NCBI RefSeq assembly: GCF_032852305.1
Contig: NZ_CP136594.1
Location: 2,083,501 to 2,147,500 of the forward strand
Length of the DNA stretch: 64,000 bases
Direction of reading: 5' to 3'
Source: Parasphingorhabdus sp. SCSIO 66989
Lineage (GTDB): Bacteria > Pseudomonadota > Alphaproteobacteria > Sphingomonadales > Sphingomonadaceae
Below, piece after piece: positions 24,942 to 35,835 of this stretch. The first letter of the stretch is position 1; the number at the start of each line of letters is the position of its first letter. The position numbers and the translations under genes were made by a program. The notes under the pieces were generated by a model, which made no database searches, had not been told where the DNA came from, and saw only the letters and a list, made by a program, of their open reading frames with translations.

Positions 24942-27377
24942 ATGCGTCAGAAAGAACTCCGCCTTGCTCTTGTCTGCTATGGCGGGATCAGCCTCGCCGT
25001 CTATATGCACGGCATCACCAAGGAGATATGGCGTCTGGCCCGTGCGAGCCGGAATTTCCATGCCAATGATCCGGCAGTTGATGGCACACAAGGCGTCTAT
25101 CGCGCACTGCTCGAATATATTGCAGAACAGCGCAATCTGAAGCTGCGGGTTCTGCCCGATATCATCGCCGGAACCAGCGCGGGCGGAATCAATGGTGTGT
25201 TTCTGGCGCAGGCGCTGATGAGCGGAGAATCACTTGAGCCGTTGACCGATTTATGGCTCGAATGTGCCGATATTGATGTGCTGCTTGATCCTGATGCGCG
25301 GCCCCTTTCGCGCTTCACCAAATTCTGGGCGCAACCGCTGGTGTGGTTCGCGCTGTCGCGTCCGGGTGGCGCTGTGGAACGCACAGTCAGCAAAAGCGCG
25401 CGCAATGAGGTCAAGACCAAGCTGTCACGGCTGATCCGCGCGCGCTGGTTTGCGCCGCCTTTTAGCGGCATCGGTTTTTCACAACTCCTCTATAATGCAC
25501 TCGATGCCATGCGGGCTTCGGAGAAAGGGCCAAAGTTGATCCCGCATGGCCAACCGCTTGATCTGTTTGTCACCGTCACCGATTTTCACGGCCATCTGGA
25601 ACGGATGCGTCTGCACAGTCCGCCCGAGGTGGTAGAGACCGAGCATCGTCTCACCATCCGTTTCTCGGCGACACGCGGTGAAGGCAGCACACCGCTGGCA
25701 GATCCCGCAGAACTGGTCTTCGCCGCGCGTGCGACCGCCAGTTTTCCCGGTGCCTTTCCGCCTTTTACAGTGCAGGAAATTGATCAGCTCCTGCAACAGA
25801 AAGAGCGCCAATGGCCAAGCCGTGACAGTTTTCTGCGGCGGACCTTGCCGCAGCAATATGCCCGCGATGTGATTGAGGATACGGTTTTGGTCGATGGCGC
25901 TGTTCTCACCAATGCCCCATTCGGGCAGGCAATGGAGGCGCTGAAAAACCGCCCCGCGCATCGCGAAGTGGATCGGCGTTTTGTCTATATCGACCCCAAG
26001 CCGGATTTTCGCGGTGCGACGGCGGAGAAAGCCAAGGCGCGGCGTGAGAAAGGGGATAAAGACCCCCTGCCCGGCTTTTTTGCGACGATATTTGGCGCCA
26101 TATCGGATATTCCGCGCGAGCAGCCGATCCGTGACAATCTGGAGATGATTGAAGGGCGCAGTTCGCGGGTGCAACGCATGTTGCAGATTACCGATAATCT
26201 GCGCGGCGATGTTGAAGAGACGGTCGCCAAGCTGTTCGGGCGCACGCTCTTTCTAGACCGCCCAACGCCCAAAAGGCTGGCGGCATGGCGCAACAAGGCG
26301 CAGGACAAGGCCGCACGCATGGCGGGCTTTACCTATGGTCCCTATGGTCAGCTCAAGCTCAATGGCATTGTGGAGGATATTGTCTTCACCCTGAAGCGCG
26401 CTCATGCCGAGGCGAGTTCGGTGTATCCCTATGAGCTGCGCGAAACTTTGTGGAAGCATCTGCAGGCGCAGGGCATGGATGACCTCGCCAGCAGTTCGGG
26501 CGGCGCGACTGATCAGGCAATTGGCTTTTTCCGCTCGCAGGATCTGGGTTTCCGCGTCCGACGCCTGCGCTTTATGGCGCGGCGACTGGGGCAGGATATT
26601 GCCGATGCCGATAATGCACCGCCCGAAGCGGTGATGGCAATGCAGGAGACGATTTATAATTGTCTCTCGCTCTACCTCGAATGTGAAACCAAGGATCAGC
26701 GCGGCAAAGACTTCTCCGAAATTGCGGCCATAGCGATTGCACAGCCCGGCAAGGCCCTCGAACAGCTCGCAGAGGGTCGCAATTTGCGGGGTATTGATAA
26801 CCAGGTCGATGCAAAAATCAGTGAGGCGCTGGCGATGCTGCCCAAAGAAGCCCGGCGCGAGATGCTGCTCTCCTATCTCGGCTTTCCGTTTTACGACATT
26901 GCGACGCTACCGATATTGCAGGGCGAGGGTCTGGATGAGTTTGACCCGATCAAGGTCGATCGTATCTCCCCCGATGATGCGCCCTCTATCCGTGCGGGCG
27001 GTGCCGATGCCACTCTAAAGGGCATTGAGTTCAACAGTTTCGGCGCGTTTTTCAGCCGTGCCTATCGTGAGAATGACTATCTCTGGGGTCGGTTGCACGG
27101 TGCAGAGCGAATGATTGATCTGCTGGTATCGACCATAGATGATGCAAGCGCGCTTGATCCTGCGGTCATACAGGAGTTCAAGCGCAAGGCGTTTCACGCT
27201 GTTCTGGACGAAGAGGAGCAGCGGCTTCGCACCGATCGCCATCTGGTCCCGAAAATCCGGCGCGAGGTGGACGCGAAGATACCGGCACCGGAAGCTATTG
27301 ACACAAAAGATGCTAGTGAAGGCCTGATGTCACGTATGTTAAAAGGCTCTGATAAACAGCCGCAGCAAACACAATAA
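24942..27377 (+). CDS. Large patatin-like phospholipase with DUF3376-type C-terminal region
   Basis: An 811-residue patatin-like protein. The N-terminal domain has the glycine-rich oxyanion region CYGGISLAVYMHG, the nucleophile elbow GTSAGG at about residues 72-77, and the catalytic Asp in VDGAVLTNAPFG near residue 319. The remaining 480 residues correspond to the DUF3376-type region found with such patatins in proteobacteria and actinobacteria; its role is unknown. No signal peptide or membrane segment is obvious, so it is probably cytosolic or peripheral. Lipid acyl hydrolase activity is expected. No strong ribosome binding site precedes the ATG at 24942. It is convergent with dnaJ. Confidence 0.9.
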   Translation: MRQKELRLALVCYGGISLAVYMHGITKEIWRLARASRNFHANDPAVDGTQGVYRALLEYIAEQRNLKLRVLPDIIAGTSAGGINGVFLAQALMSGESLEPLTDLWLECADIDVLLDPDARPLSRFTKFWAQPLVWFALSRPGGAVERTVSKSARNEVKTKLSRLIRARWFAPPFSGIGFSQLLYNALDAMRASEKGPKLIPHGQPLDLFVTVTDFHGHLERMRLHSPPEVVETEHRLTIRFSATRGEGSTPLADPAELVFAARATASFPGAFPPFTVQEIDQLLQQKERQWPSRDSFLRRTLPQQYARDVIEDTVLVDGAVLTNAPFGQAMEALKNRPAHREVDRRFVYIDPKPDFRGATAEKAKARREKGDKDPLPGFFATIFGAISDIPREQPIRDNLEMIEGRSSRVQRMLQITDNLRGDVEETVAKLFGRTLFLDRPTPKRLAAWRNKAQDKAARMAGFTYGPYGQLKLNGIVEDIVFTLKRAHAEASSVYPYELRETLWKHLQAQGMDDLASSSGGATDQAIGFFRSQDLGFRVRRLRFMARRLGQDIADADNAPPEAVMAMQETIYNCLSLYLECETKDQRGKDFSEIAAIAIAQPGKALEQLAEGRNLRGIDNQVDAKISEALAMLPKEARREMLLSYLGFPFYDIATLPILQGEGLDEFDPIKVDRISPDDAPSIRAGGADATLKGIEFNSFGAFFSRAYRENDYLWGRLHGAERMIDLLVSTIDDASALDPAVIQEFKRKAFHAVLDEEEQRLRTDRHLVPKIRREVDAKIPAPEAIDTKDASEGLMSRMLKGSDKQPQQTQ

Positions 27378-27408
27378 CGAAACGGTCTTGATGAAAAAGA
27401 CCGCTTAC

Positions 27409-28524
27409 TTAGCCGAGAAAATCCTTCACCCGGTTGAAAAACCCTTTGCTCTGCGGGCTTTCATCACCGGTTTCGGTTTCCTGAAACTCACGCAGCAATT
27501 CCTTCTGGCGTGAGGACAGACGCGTCGGTGTCTCGACATCAATCTGCACCACCAGATCACCACGGCCACGCCCTTGCAGCACCGGCATACCCGCACCGCG
27601 CTGATGCAGTTGTTTGCCCGACTGAATGCCTGCCGGAATACGGATGACGCTCTCATCGCCATCCAGCCCGGGAATACGGATTTCTCCGCCCAGCGCAGCC
27701 GTGGTGATGCTGATCGGAACCTGTGTGAATAGGGCCGTACCCTCGCGCTCAAACAGCGCATGTTTGGCGATATGGATAAAGATATAGAGATCACCCGGCG
27801 ATGCGCCATGCGGCCCGGCCTCGCCTTTGCCTGACAGGCGGATACGCGTGCCATTGTCGACGCCCGGTGGGATATCAACTTTGAGGGTCTGCGTCTTGTC
27901 GATCCGGCCTTCGCCACCACAGGTGCGGCACGGGCTTTCAATCACCTCACCACGGCCATGACAATTGGGGCAGGTCCGTTCTACCACGAAAAAGCCCTGC
28001 TGCGCCCGGATTTTGCCAGTGCCCGAGCAGAGATTACACATCCGCGTGCTTGTGCCAGGTTCCGCGCCGGTGCCGCCACATGTATCGCAAACGACGGAGA
28101 CATCGATATCTATCTCTGTGGATTTGCCGTGAAACGCATCTTCCAGCGATATTTCCATATCATAACGCAGATCCGCACCACGCGCGGGACCACGGCGTTG
28201 CTGGCCGCCAAAGCCGCCGCCGCCGAAAATGGTGTCGAAGATGTCACCAATATCGGAAAAGCCACCGGGGCCTCCCGGTCCACCGCCCATACCGCCTTCA
28301 AACGCGGCTTTGCCATATTGGTCATAGGCAGCGCGTTTCTGCGGGTCTTTCAGGCACTCATAGGCCTCACCCAGCGCTTTGAACTTCGCTTCCGCTTCGG
28401 CATCACCCGGATTGCGGTCCGGATGATATTGCATCGCCTTTTTGCGATAGGCAGATTTCAGCTCCTGATCACTGGCATTGGAAGCAACGCCAAGCAGGTC
28501 ATAAAATTCGGTATCTGCAGCCAT
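27409..28524 (-). CDS. dnaJ: Chaperone DnaJ
   Basis: A 371-residue class I J-protein. The J domain has YHPDRNPG (HPD near residue 34-36), a Gly/Phe-rich linker (GGMGGGPGGPGGFSD), four CxxCxGxG zinc repeats between about residues 140 and 210, and a substrate-binding C-terminal domain. It activates DnaK ATPase and delivers clients. The gene follows dnaK on the same strand but is separated by an intergenic palindromic repeat. Confidence 0.98.
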   Translation of the reverse strand: MAADTEFYDLLGVASNASDQELKSAYRKKAMQYHPDRNPGDAEAEAKFKALGEAYECLKDPQKRAAYDQYGKAAFEGGMGGGPGGPGGFSDIGDIFDTIFGGGGFGGQQRRGPARGADLRYDMEISLEDAFHGKSTEIDIDVSVVCDTCGGTGAEPGTSTRMCNLCSGTGKIRAQQGFFVVERTCPNCHGRGEVIESPCRTCGGEGRIDKTQTLKVDIPPGVDNGTRIRLSGKGEAGPHGASPGDLYIFIHIAKHALFEREGTALFTQVPISITTAALGGEIRIPGLDGDESVIRIPAGIQSGKQLHQRGAGMPVLQGRGRGDLVVQIDVETPTRLSSRQKELLREFQETETGDESPQSKGFFNRVKDFLG

Positions 28525-28562
28525 AAACTATGCCTTAGCGAGCGCTTCGCCCAGCCACCTAA

Positions 28563-28635
28563 CCGTTAGCCCTGAGCCAGTCGAAGGGCGCTTCTCGTAA
28601 CGAGAGACGGGCTTCGACAAGCTCAGCCCTAACGG
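28563..28635. repeat. Palindromic intergenic repeat between dnaK and dnaJ
   Basis: An imperfect inverted repeat: left arm CCGTTAGCCCTGAGC with CGAAG inside, right arm CTTCG with GCTCAGCCCTAACGG (two mismatches in the outer arms). A partial third copy, TTAGGGCTGAG, follows. The arms resemble a TTCGACAAGCTCAG-type repeat scattered in many proteobacterial genomes. It may form a hairpin in the dnaK-dnaJ message. Confidence 0.75.
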
Positions 28636-28666
28636 TTTTAGGGCTGAGAAAGTCTGTCAGCGAAAA

Positions 28667-30607
<1,941 letters not shown>

Positions 30608-30678
30608 AAGATCCTCAATCTTGCGTAAATACAGATTTTCGGCCCTGCGCCGCCGCAAAGCCTCCCTTCCCGAAAGCG

Positions 30679-30706
30679 ATATAGGAGCCATTTTGCTTGG
30701 CACAAG
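30679..30706 (-). promoter_or_regulatory. Sigma-32-type heat-shock promoter of dnaK
   Basis: On the minus strand the sequence is CTTG - 17 bases - CCTATAT, an exact match to the alphaproteobacterial RpoH pattern CTTG-N17/18-CYTATNT. It would give a leader of about 65 bases for dnaK. No CIRCE element (HrcA operator) was seen here, so dnaK is probably under RpoH alone. Confidence 0.72.
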
Positions 30707-30776
30707 ACGTGTAGCTAACTAGGAAGACCGTCTGAGCCTTCAAGGCCGTAAACATGTGAAAAAAGTGAGATATAAA

Positions 30777-31253
30777 ATGCGTTCTATTCTTATCTTTCCT
30801 GCCCTTTTGACCCTTGGCCTTGCGGCATGTGATCAGCCTGCAGAGACTGAAGCACCGGCAGAAGAAGCCACAGAAGCTTCAAGCGAACTGAGCGTTACCG
30901 ATGCCGAAGTCGCTTTCTCACCCGTAGAAGGACGTCCTGCCGCCGCCTATTTCACCATTACTGGAGGCGAAACCGAGCAGAACCTGACTAGTGCTTCGGT
31001 TGAAGGCGCGGAAAGAGTAGAGTTGCATGAAACCGTCGAGAAAGACGGCGTTGCTTCGATGAAGGCCATTGAGTCGGTCACCGTCGGTGCCGGTGAAACG
31101 GTCAGCTTTGAGCGCGGCGGCAAGCATGTCATGGTCTTTGGTATGGCCAAGCCTGAAGATGGCGCGGAAGTTGATATGACGCTGAACTTTGGTGATGACA
31201 TGACCGTCGACGTTAAAGCCAAAGCCACAACCATTGGTGCGGACAGCGAATAA
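30777..31253 (+). CDS. PCu(A)C periplasmic copper chaperone, lipoprotein
   Basis: A 158-residue lipoprotein (signal MRSILIFPALLTLGLAAC, acylated Cys at about 18). The mature part has an acidic spacer and then the PCuAC fold. The copper-site pattern H-X10-M-X21-H-X-M is present exactly: His in ELHET, Met in ASMKA, then KHVMVF. These proteins deliver Cu(I) to cytochrome c oxidase. A start at a GTG, 30756, would add seven residues; I prefer the ATG at 30777. It is divergent from dnaK and starts a run with the next two genes. Confidence 0.9.
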   Translation: MRSILIFPALLTLGLAACDQPAETEAPAEEATEASSELSVTDAEVAFSPVEGRPAAAYFTITGGETEQNLTSASVEGAERVELHETVEKDGVASMKAIESVTVGAGETVSFERGGKHVMVFGMAKPEDGAEVDMTLNFGDDMTVDVKAKATTIGADSE

Positions 31254-31282
31254 TCGCGTTCTTTCCGCATAAGGGGCGCCCG

Positions 31283-31741
31283 TTGACCTCGGGCGAAATC
31301 GCTTTGGTGCAATCAGTCTTTGGCGATGCCATTGACCTTGCGCCCGTGCAGCTGTGCCACAGCAAATGGTTCTGGTTCCAGCCGCGCAAGACGGTGATGG
31401 CACCGCTCGGTCATATCCATTTCCACCCGCACAGCCCCTATTGGAGCGAGGATTTCTCGCAAGAACGCATTGGCCTGCGCGGGCTGTTTATCCACGAGAT
31501 GGTGCATGTCTGGCAGCATCAACAGGGCATATTCCTGCCGCTGAAACGGCTTCCCTTTGCCCGTTATGGCTATAGCCTGAAACCGGGATGGACGCTGGAG
31601 CGCTATGGCATAGAGCAGCAGGCAGAGATTGTGCGTCATGTCTATCTGCTGCGCGAAGGCGCTACCCTACCCGGTGCGCCTTCGCTGGAGCAGTATGAAG
31701 GCGTTTTGCCTTTCACGCCGATTGCCAGCCGGATTGCCTGA
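31283..31741 (+). CDS. Vgr-related zinc-peptidase-like protein
   Basis: A 152-residue protein of a family annotated as vgr-related in sphingomonads. It carries HEMVHVWQHQ (HEXXH zinc-binding motif) near residue 71, preceded by a conserved GHIHFHPHSPYWSEDF stretch. The start is uncertain: the only usable codon at the expected place is a TTG at 31283; the frame is open back to about 31253. No signal peptide is visible. Function is unknown, and the link to VgrG spike proteins is only by name. Confidence 0.75.
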   Translation: MTSGEIALVQSVFGDAIDLAPVQLCHSKWFWFQPRKTVMAPLGHIHFHPHSPYWSEDFSQERIGLRGLFIHEMVHVWQHQQGIFLPLKRLPFARYGYSLKPGWTLERYGIEQQAEIVRHVYLLREGATLPGAPSLEQYEGVLPFTPIASRIA

Positions 31742-31758
31742 ATGATGCGAGACAAGAC

Positions 31759-33114
31759 ATGCTGAGCGCAATTGGCCTGGTTGGTGGTCTTGCCCTCCTG
31801 ATCTGGATGACGGTGCGCGGGGTCAATATCCTGCTTGCCGCGCCGATTGCCGCACTAGTAGTAGCGCTGACATCGGGATTGGCCTTGCTGCCTCCCATGG
31901 CGATCAATGAAGCACCCGATTTCGCCAGTGCCTATATGGCGGGCTTCACCGGCTTTTTCGCTGACTGGTTCTTCATGTTCCTGCTCGGGGCGATCTTTGG
32001 CGAGATTATGGGCGCCAGTGGTGCTGCCGCCAGTGTCGCGCACTGGATCGTCGAACGCATTGGTATCCGCTATGCGGTTCTTGCGGTTGTCCTGGCCTGC
32101 GCAGTGCTGACCTATGGCGGGGTCAGCGTCTTTATCGTCAGCTTTTCGGTCTATTCGCTGGCGGTGCATCTCTTCCGCGAGGCCAATCTTCCGCGCCGCT
32201 TTATTCCGGCGGCTCTGGCCTTTGGTTCGGTGACCTTTACCATGACCAGCGCGGGATCGCCGGAAATCCAGAACCTGATCCCGATGCAGTATCTCGGTAC
32301 GACCGCCTATGCCGCTTGGGAGGTTAGCCTGTTGGTGGCGCTGCTAATGGCAGGCCTGGGCTATATCTGGCTGCAATATATGGTACGGCGCGCGGTGGCA
32401 CGCGGAGAGCATTTTATCGAACGCGACAGCGATACTGCGCACGACAAATTGCGCAATCTGCCGCCACCATTACTGTGCATTTTGCCACTGGCCGCGGTAC
32501 TCGCGGTCTTTCTTGTCTTCCAATATCCGCAATCTGTTGGCGTCTTGTCCGCTATCCTCCCCGCAGAATCGCTCGGTAAATGGGCCCTGGTTGTCGCTCT
32601 GGGCAGCGGCGCAGCAGTCGCGATCGCGGTTGGCTGGCGCTCGCGCCATTCGATGCCGGATGCCTTTTCGCGCGGCGCGGTGAGTGCGGTTATTGCGATC
32701 GTCAACACCTGCGCGGTTGTCGGCTTTGGTGCTGTCGCAAAGCTGACACCCGCCTTCCAGGAAGCACTGGCTGCGGTACAGGCCCTACCCGGCGATCCGC
32801 TGATCGGTGCTGCTATTGCGGTCACGGTTATCGCCGGTCTTACCGGCTCGGCCTCAGGTGGGCAGAGCATCGCCCTGCCGTTGATCGCGCCGCATTATAT
32901 CGATGCCGGGGCCAATCCCGATCAGCTGCACCGCACTGTCGCCATAGCCTCGGGCGCGCTCGATAGCCTGCCGCATAATGGCTATGTGGTGACAACCATC
33001 CGCGCCGTGTGCGGCGAAACCCATGCCGCCGCCTATCCCGCTGTAGGAACCCTGACGGTTATCGTTCCGATTATCGGATTGGGGGTAGCGTTGGCCTGTT
33101 TCAGCCTGTCTTGA
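31759..33114 (+). CDS. GntP-family permease
   Basis: A 451-residue integral membrane protein with about twelve helices, beginning MLSAIGLVGGLALLIWMTVRG. Conserved GntP features are the paired GFTGFFADWFFMFLLGAIFGE and VTFTMTSAGSPEIQNL segments. Members carry gluconate, D-beta-hydroxybutyrate or related small acids with protons; the substrate here is not evident. It starts 17 bases after the vgr-related gene. Confidence 0.88.
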   Translation: MLSAIGLVGGLALLIWMTVRGVNILLAAPIAALVVALTSGLALLPPMAINEAPDFASAYMAGFTGFFADWFFMFLLGAIFGEIMGASGAAASVAHWIVERIGIRYAVLAVVLACAVLTYGGVSVFIVSFSVYSLAVHLFREANLPRRFIPAALAFGSVTFTMTSAGSPEIQNLIPMQYLGTTAYAAWEVSLLVALLMAGLGYIWLQYMVRRAVARGEHFIERDSDTAHDKLRNLPPPLLCILPLAAVLAVFLVFQYPQSVGVLSAILPAESLGKWALVVALGSGAAVAIAVGWRSRHSMPDAFSRGAVSAVIAIVNTCAVVGFGAVAKLTPAFQEALAAVQALPGDPLIGAAIAVTVIAGLTGSASGGQSIALPLIAPHYIDAGANPDQLHRTVAIASGALDSLPHNGYVVTTIRAVCGETHAAAYPAVGTLTVIVPIIGLGVALACFSLS

Positions 33115-33143
33115 TCAACAGACCAACGCAAACTCTCGGTGGT

Positions 33144-33431
33144 TCAGTCCGGACGGCGGTCAGGATAGCCGTCCAGCCCATAGCAATCATCATCAAGACG
33201 GCCATTGCGGTTATAGCCGTCACACTCGTCGTTCTTGTCGACAAAATAGCCGACGGCTGCACCAGCAGCAGCACCGATAGCCGCGCCTTCTATGACATCA
33301 CCGCCGGTCACACCGCTGATAATCGCGCCACCCACTGCGCCAACACCTGCGCCCTCGGCCGCATAGTTTCCGGCACAGGCCGAAACGGTGAGAGCCATAG
33401 CAACGGGAACTGCCAACATTACTTTACGCAT
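33144..33431 (-). CDS. Glycine-zipper lipoprotein
   Basis: A 95-residue small lipoprotein: signal MRKVMLAVPVAMALTVSAC, then a glycine-zipper helix pair (GAGVGAVGGAIISGVTGG and GAAIGAAAGAAVGYFV), then a short Asp/Tyr/Arg tail (KNDECDGYNRNGRLDDDC). The zipper suggests membrane insertion or oligomerisation in the outer membrane. The ATG at 33431 follows GAGGAG; an upstream start would add five residues. Confidence 0.85.
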   Translation of the reverse strand: MRKVMLAVPVAMALTVSACAGNYAAEGAGVGAVGGAIISGVTGGDVIEGAAIGAAAGAAVGYFVDKNDECDGYNRNGRLDDDCYGLDGYPDRRPD

Positions 33432-33636
33432 TGTGTTTCTCCTCATATTTCGCCCTGTTCAGTTATGTAAAATAACGTCACTTGATAGACGCTGGCTGAA
33501 CGAAAATTGCGAAATCGATACAATGCGACGGGTGGTGTCATAGAAGAAATCTATGGCGCGTAATTGGCCGTGAAAGTGATGATAAACGCCACACACTCTA
33601 TGGCCTTTCAGAACGGACAGGCCTAGACGCAGCCCC

Positions 33637-35040
33637 ATGGCTACGCGCGCATCTCCTCCAATCATATCACTGCCCTCGCCATGGCGGGTGGAGCTGCGCG
33701 CCATGGTGAATCTGTCATGGCCACTGATCCTGACTAACCTCACCATGTCGCTGATAAGCGCGACCGATGTGCTGATGATCGGCTGGTTGGGTGCGGAGGA
33801 TCTCGCCGCTGCTTCGCTCGGTTTTAACCTCTGCATGCTGGCCGCGATTTTCTGCATGGGCCTGATGACCGCCAGCGCGCCTATGTTCGCCAGCGAATTT
33901 GGCCGGATGCACAACAGCGTGCGCGATGTCCGCCGCACCTTCCGCCAGAGCTTCTGGGTCGCTGTTACCATTATCATCCCCATCTGGCTGGTGCTGTGGC
34001 AGGCCGAGGCGCTGTTGATCCAAATGGGCCAGAAGCCTGAGCTCGCCGCCAAGGCTGAAATCTATGTTCGCGTCTATATGCTCTCCATCCTGCCGTTCAT
34101 GATGCTGATGGTGATGCGCAACTTTATCTCCGCACTCGAGCGGCCCTTATGGTCGCTGGTGATCGGCATTATCGGGGTTTTGGCGAATATATTGGTCAAC
34201 TATGCACTCATCTTCGGCAATTTCGGCTTCCCTGCGCTCGGTATTATGGGCGCCGGCATAGCCAGTATCGCCTGTAACGCCCTGATGGTGATGGGCATGA
34301 TCATCGTACTGACTTCGGATAAACAGTTTCGCCGCTATAGGCTATTCGGCAATTTCTGGCGCGCCGACTGGGCACGCTATCGCGCTGTGTGGAGCCTTGG
34401 CCTACCCATTGCCGTATCCTTCGGGCTGGAAGGCGGTGTATTCTCGATTGCCGTGATCCTGATGGGCTGGATCGATACGCTATCGGTCGCTGCCCATGCC
34501 ATCGCACTGCAGATCGCCTCGATCAGCTTCATGGTGCCGATGGGGCTGGCGCAAGCCGCCACGGTGCGCGTCGGTCTTGGCCATGGCCGTCGTGACCCGG
34601 CAATGATCCACCGCGCCGGTTGGACCGCCTTTGTGCTGGGGACCGGCTTTATGACCTTGATGGCGCTGAGCCTCTGGCTGTTCCCGGTGGAGCTGGCCAG
34701 CCTGTTTATCGACTATGATAACCCGGATGCCTATGCGGTTTTGGCTTTGGCCGTGGATTTCCTGATGCTCGCCGCCATCTTCCAGATCGCCGATGGCGCG
34801 CAGGTGGTCGGTGCGGGGATGCTGCGCGGGTTGCAGGATACGCGGATACCGATGGTGTTCGCGGCATTCGGCTATTGGGTCGTCGGCATCGGCGTCGGCG
34901 CGGGACTAGCCTTTTGGGCCGACTGGGATGGCGTCGGCATCTGGACCGGCCTCGCGTCCGGGCTTGCCGTGGTGGCGATATTGATGCTTACCCGCTGGAT
35001 GATGCGGGATCGACTGGGATTGGTTCCTGAACCAACCTAA
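33637..35040 (+). CDS. MATE-family multidrug efflux transporter
   Basis: A 467-residue protein with twelve predicted helices in two homologous halves. It starts with MVNLSWPLILTNLTMSLISATDVLMIGWLG, the family's first-helix signature with a conserved Asp, and has a matching VSFGLEGGVFSIAVILMGWIDTLS in the second half. MATE pumps expel cationic drugs using H+ or Na+. It stands alone; the 190 bases before it hold no gene. Confidence 0.94.
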   Translation: MATRASPPIISLPSPWRVELRAMVNLSWPLILTNLTMSLISATDVLMIGWLGAEDLAAASLGFNLCMLAAIFCMGLMTASAPMFASEFGRMHNSVRDVRRTFRQSFWVAVTIIIPIWLVLWQAEALLIQMGQKPELAAKAEIYVRVYMLSILPFMMLMVMRNFISALERPLWSLVIGIIGVLANILVNYALIFGNFGFPALGIMGAGIASIACNALMVMGMIIVLTSDKQFRRYRLFGNFWRADWARYRAVWSLGLPIAVSFGLEGGVFSIAVILMGWIDTLSVAAHAIALQIASISFMVPMGLAQAATVRVGLGHGRRDPAMIHRAGWTAFVLGTGFMTLMALSLWLFPVELASLFIDYDNPDAYAVLALAVDFLMLAAIFQIADGAQVVGAGMLRGLQDTRIPMVFAAFGYWVVGIGVGAGLAFWADWDGVGIWTGLASGLAVVAILMLTRWMMRDRLGLVPEPT

Positions 35041-35050
35041 CCTTCCAGTC

Positions 35051-35070
35051 GGCCCTGCGCAGGCAGGGCC
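35051..35070 (+). terminator. Hairpin after the MATE gene, possible terminator
   Basis: A perfect 8-bp inverted repeat, GGCCCTGC - GCAG - GCAGGGCC, 10 bases after the stop. No good T tract follows, so termination is uncertain. Confidence 0.4.
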
Positions 35071-35085
35071 AAGACTTTAATATGA

Positions 35086-35146
35086 TTCACGCGGAGGCGC
35101 GGAGACGCGGAGTTAAACTCTTCGCGTCTCCGCGCCTCCGCGTGAA
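35086..35146. repeat. Perfect 24-bp inverted repeat between MATE and grpE
   Basis: Two perfect 24-base arms (starting TTCACGCGGAGGCGCGG and ending CCGCGCCTCCGCGTGAA) flank a 13-base spacer. The GCGGAG-type unit recurs in degraded form at 41670-41702. A smaller CCCCGC-CTTC-GCGGGG hairpin lies just after it at 35174-35189. It is probably an extragenic palindromic element. Confidence 0.85.
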
Positions 35147-35173
35147 AAATACCTTTTTCAGACATAGCCTTAT

Positions 35174-35189
35174 CCCCGCCTTCGCGGGG
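35174..35189. repeat. Short GC-rich hairpin near grpE 3' end
   Basis: Perfect inverted repeat CCCCGC-CTTC-GCGGGG followed by ATGAC, part of a CCCCGCCTTCGCGGGGATGA unit common in intergenic regions of alphaproteobacteria. It lies 19 bases after the grpE stop but has no T tract in that direction. Confidence 0.55.
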
Positions 35190-35207
35190 ATGACTGAGAA
35201 GTAAAAA

Positions 35208-35801
35208 TCAATCCGGCTTCTTCGCCACACCCACATAGGCCGCGCGCAGCAGGCGGTCCTTGATCATATAGCCGGTCTGCATTTCCTGCACGATGGTGCC
35301 GGGTTCATGCTCGTCGGTGGGTATTTCAATCATCGCCTGATGCTGATTGGGATCAAGCTCCAGACCCATGGCGGGGATGCGGCTGATGCCGTGCTGGCCG
35401 AATACTTTTTCCAGTTCGCGGCCGGTGGCTTCGATACCGGCGATAAGGCCTTTCCATTTCTCATCCTCGCGCAGATCATCGGGGATCGCTTCCAGCGCGC
35501 GCGACAGATTATCCGAGACCGAGAGGATATCGCGGGCAAATCCGGTAGCGGCATAAGAACGCGCGTCCTGGATTTCCTTTTCCATGCGCCGGCGGACATT
35601 CTGCGTCTCGGCCTGAGCATAGAGGGTTTGCTGCTTCGCCTCAGCCAGTTCAGCTTCCAGATCAGAGATGCGCGCAGCGGCATCATCGCCAGCTTGCCCT
35701 GCAACCTCAGCGCTACCTGCGCGCAGTTCTTCGGGAATGCCTGCCATCTCTGCTTCGGCGGGGGCGTCATTGGGGTTATTTTCTGTATTCATGTCACTCA
35801 T
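35208..35801 (-). CDS. grpE: Nucleotide exchange factor GrpE
   Basis: A 197-residue homodimeric cofactor which releases ADP from DnaK. An acidic disordered N-terminus is followed by a long coiled coil (about residues 40-110) and the C-terminal beta-domain with the conserved ISRIPAMGLELDPNQHQAM and GTIVQEMQTGYMIKDRLLRAAYVGVAK. It follows hrcA, forming the hrcA-grpE heat-shock pair. Confidence 0.97.
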   Translation of the reverse strand: MSDMNTENNPNDAPAEAEMAGIPEELRAGSAEVAGQAGDDAAARISDLEAELAEAKQQTLYAQAETQNVRRRMEKEIQDARSYAATGFARDILSVSDNLSRALEAIPDDLREDEKWKGLIAGIEATGRELEKVFGQHGISRIPAMGLELDPNQHQAMIEIPTDEHEPGTIVQEMQTGYMIKDRLLRAAYVGVAKKPD

Positions 35802-35835
35802 ATCGGTCTTGCAATTCTCTTCTATTCCGACGGCC

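Noticed and set aside
27378-27408. Terminator between the patatin gene and dnaJ
   Set aside because: A weak CGGTCTT / AAGACCG hairpin is present but without a T tract on either strand, so I did not call it.
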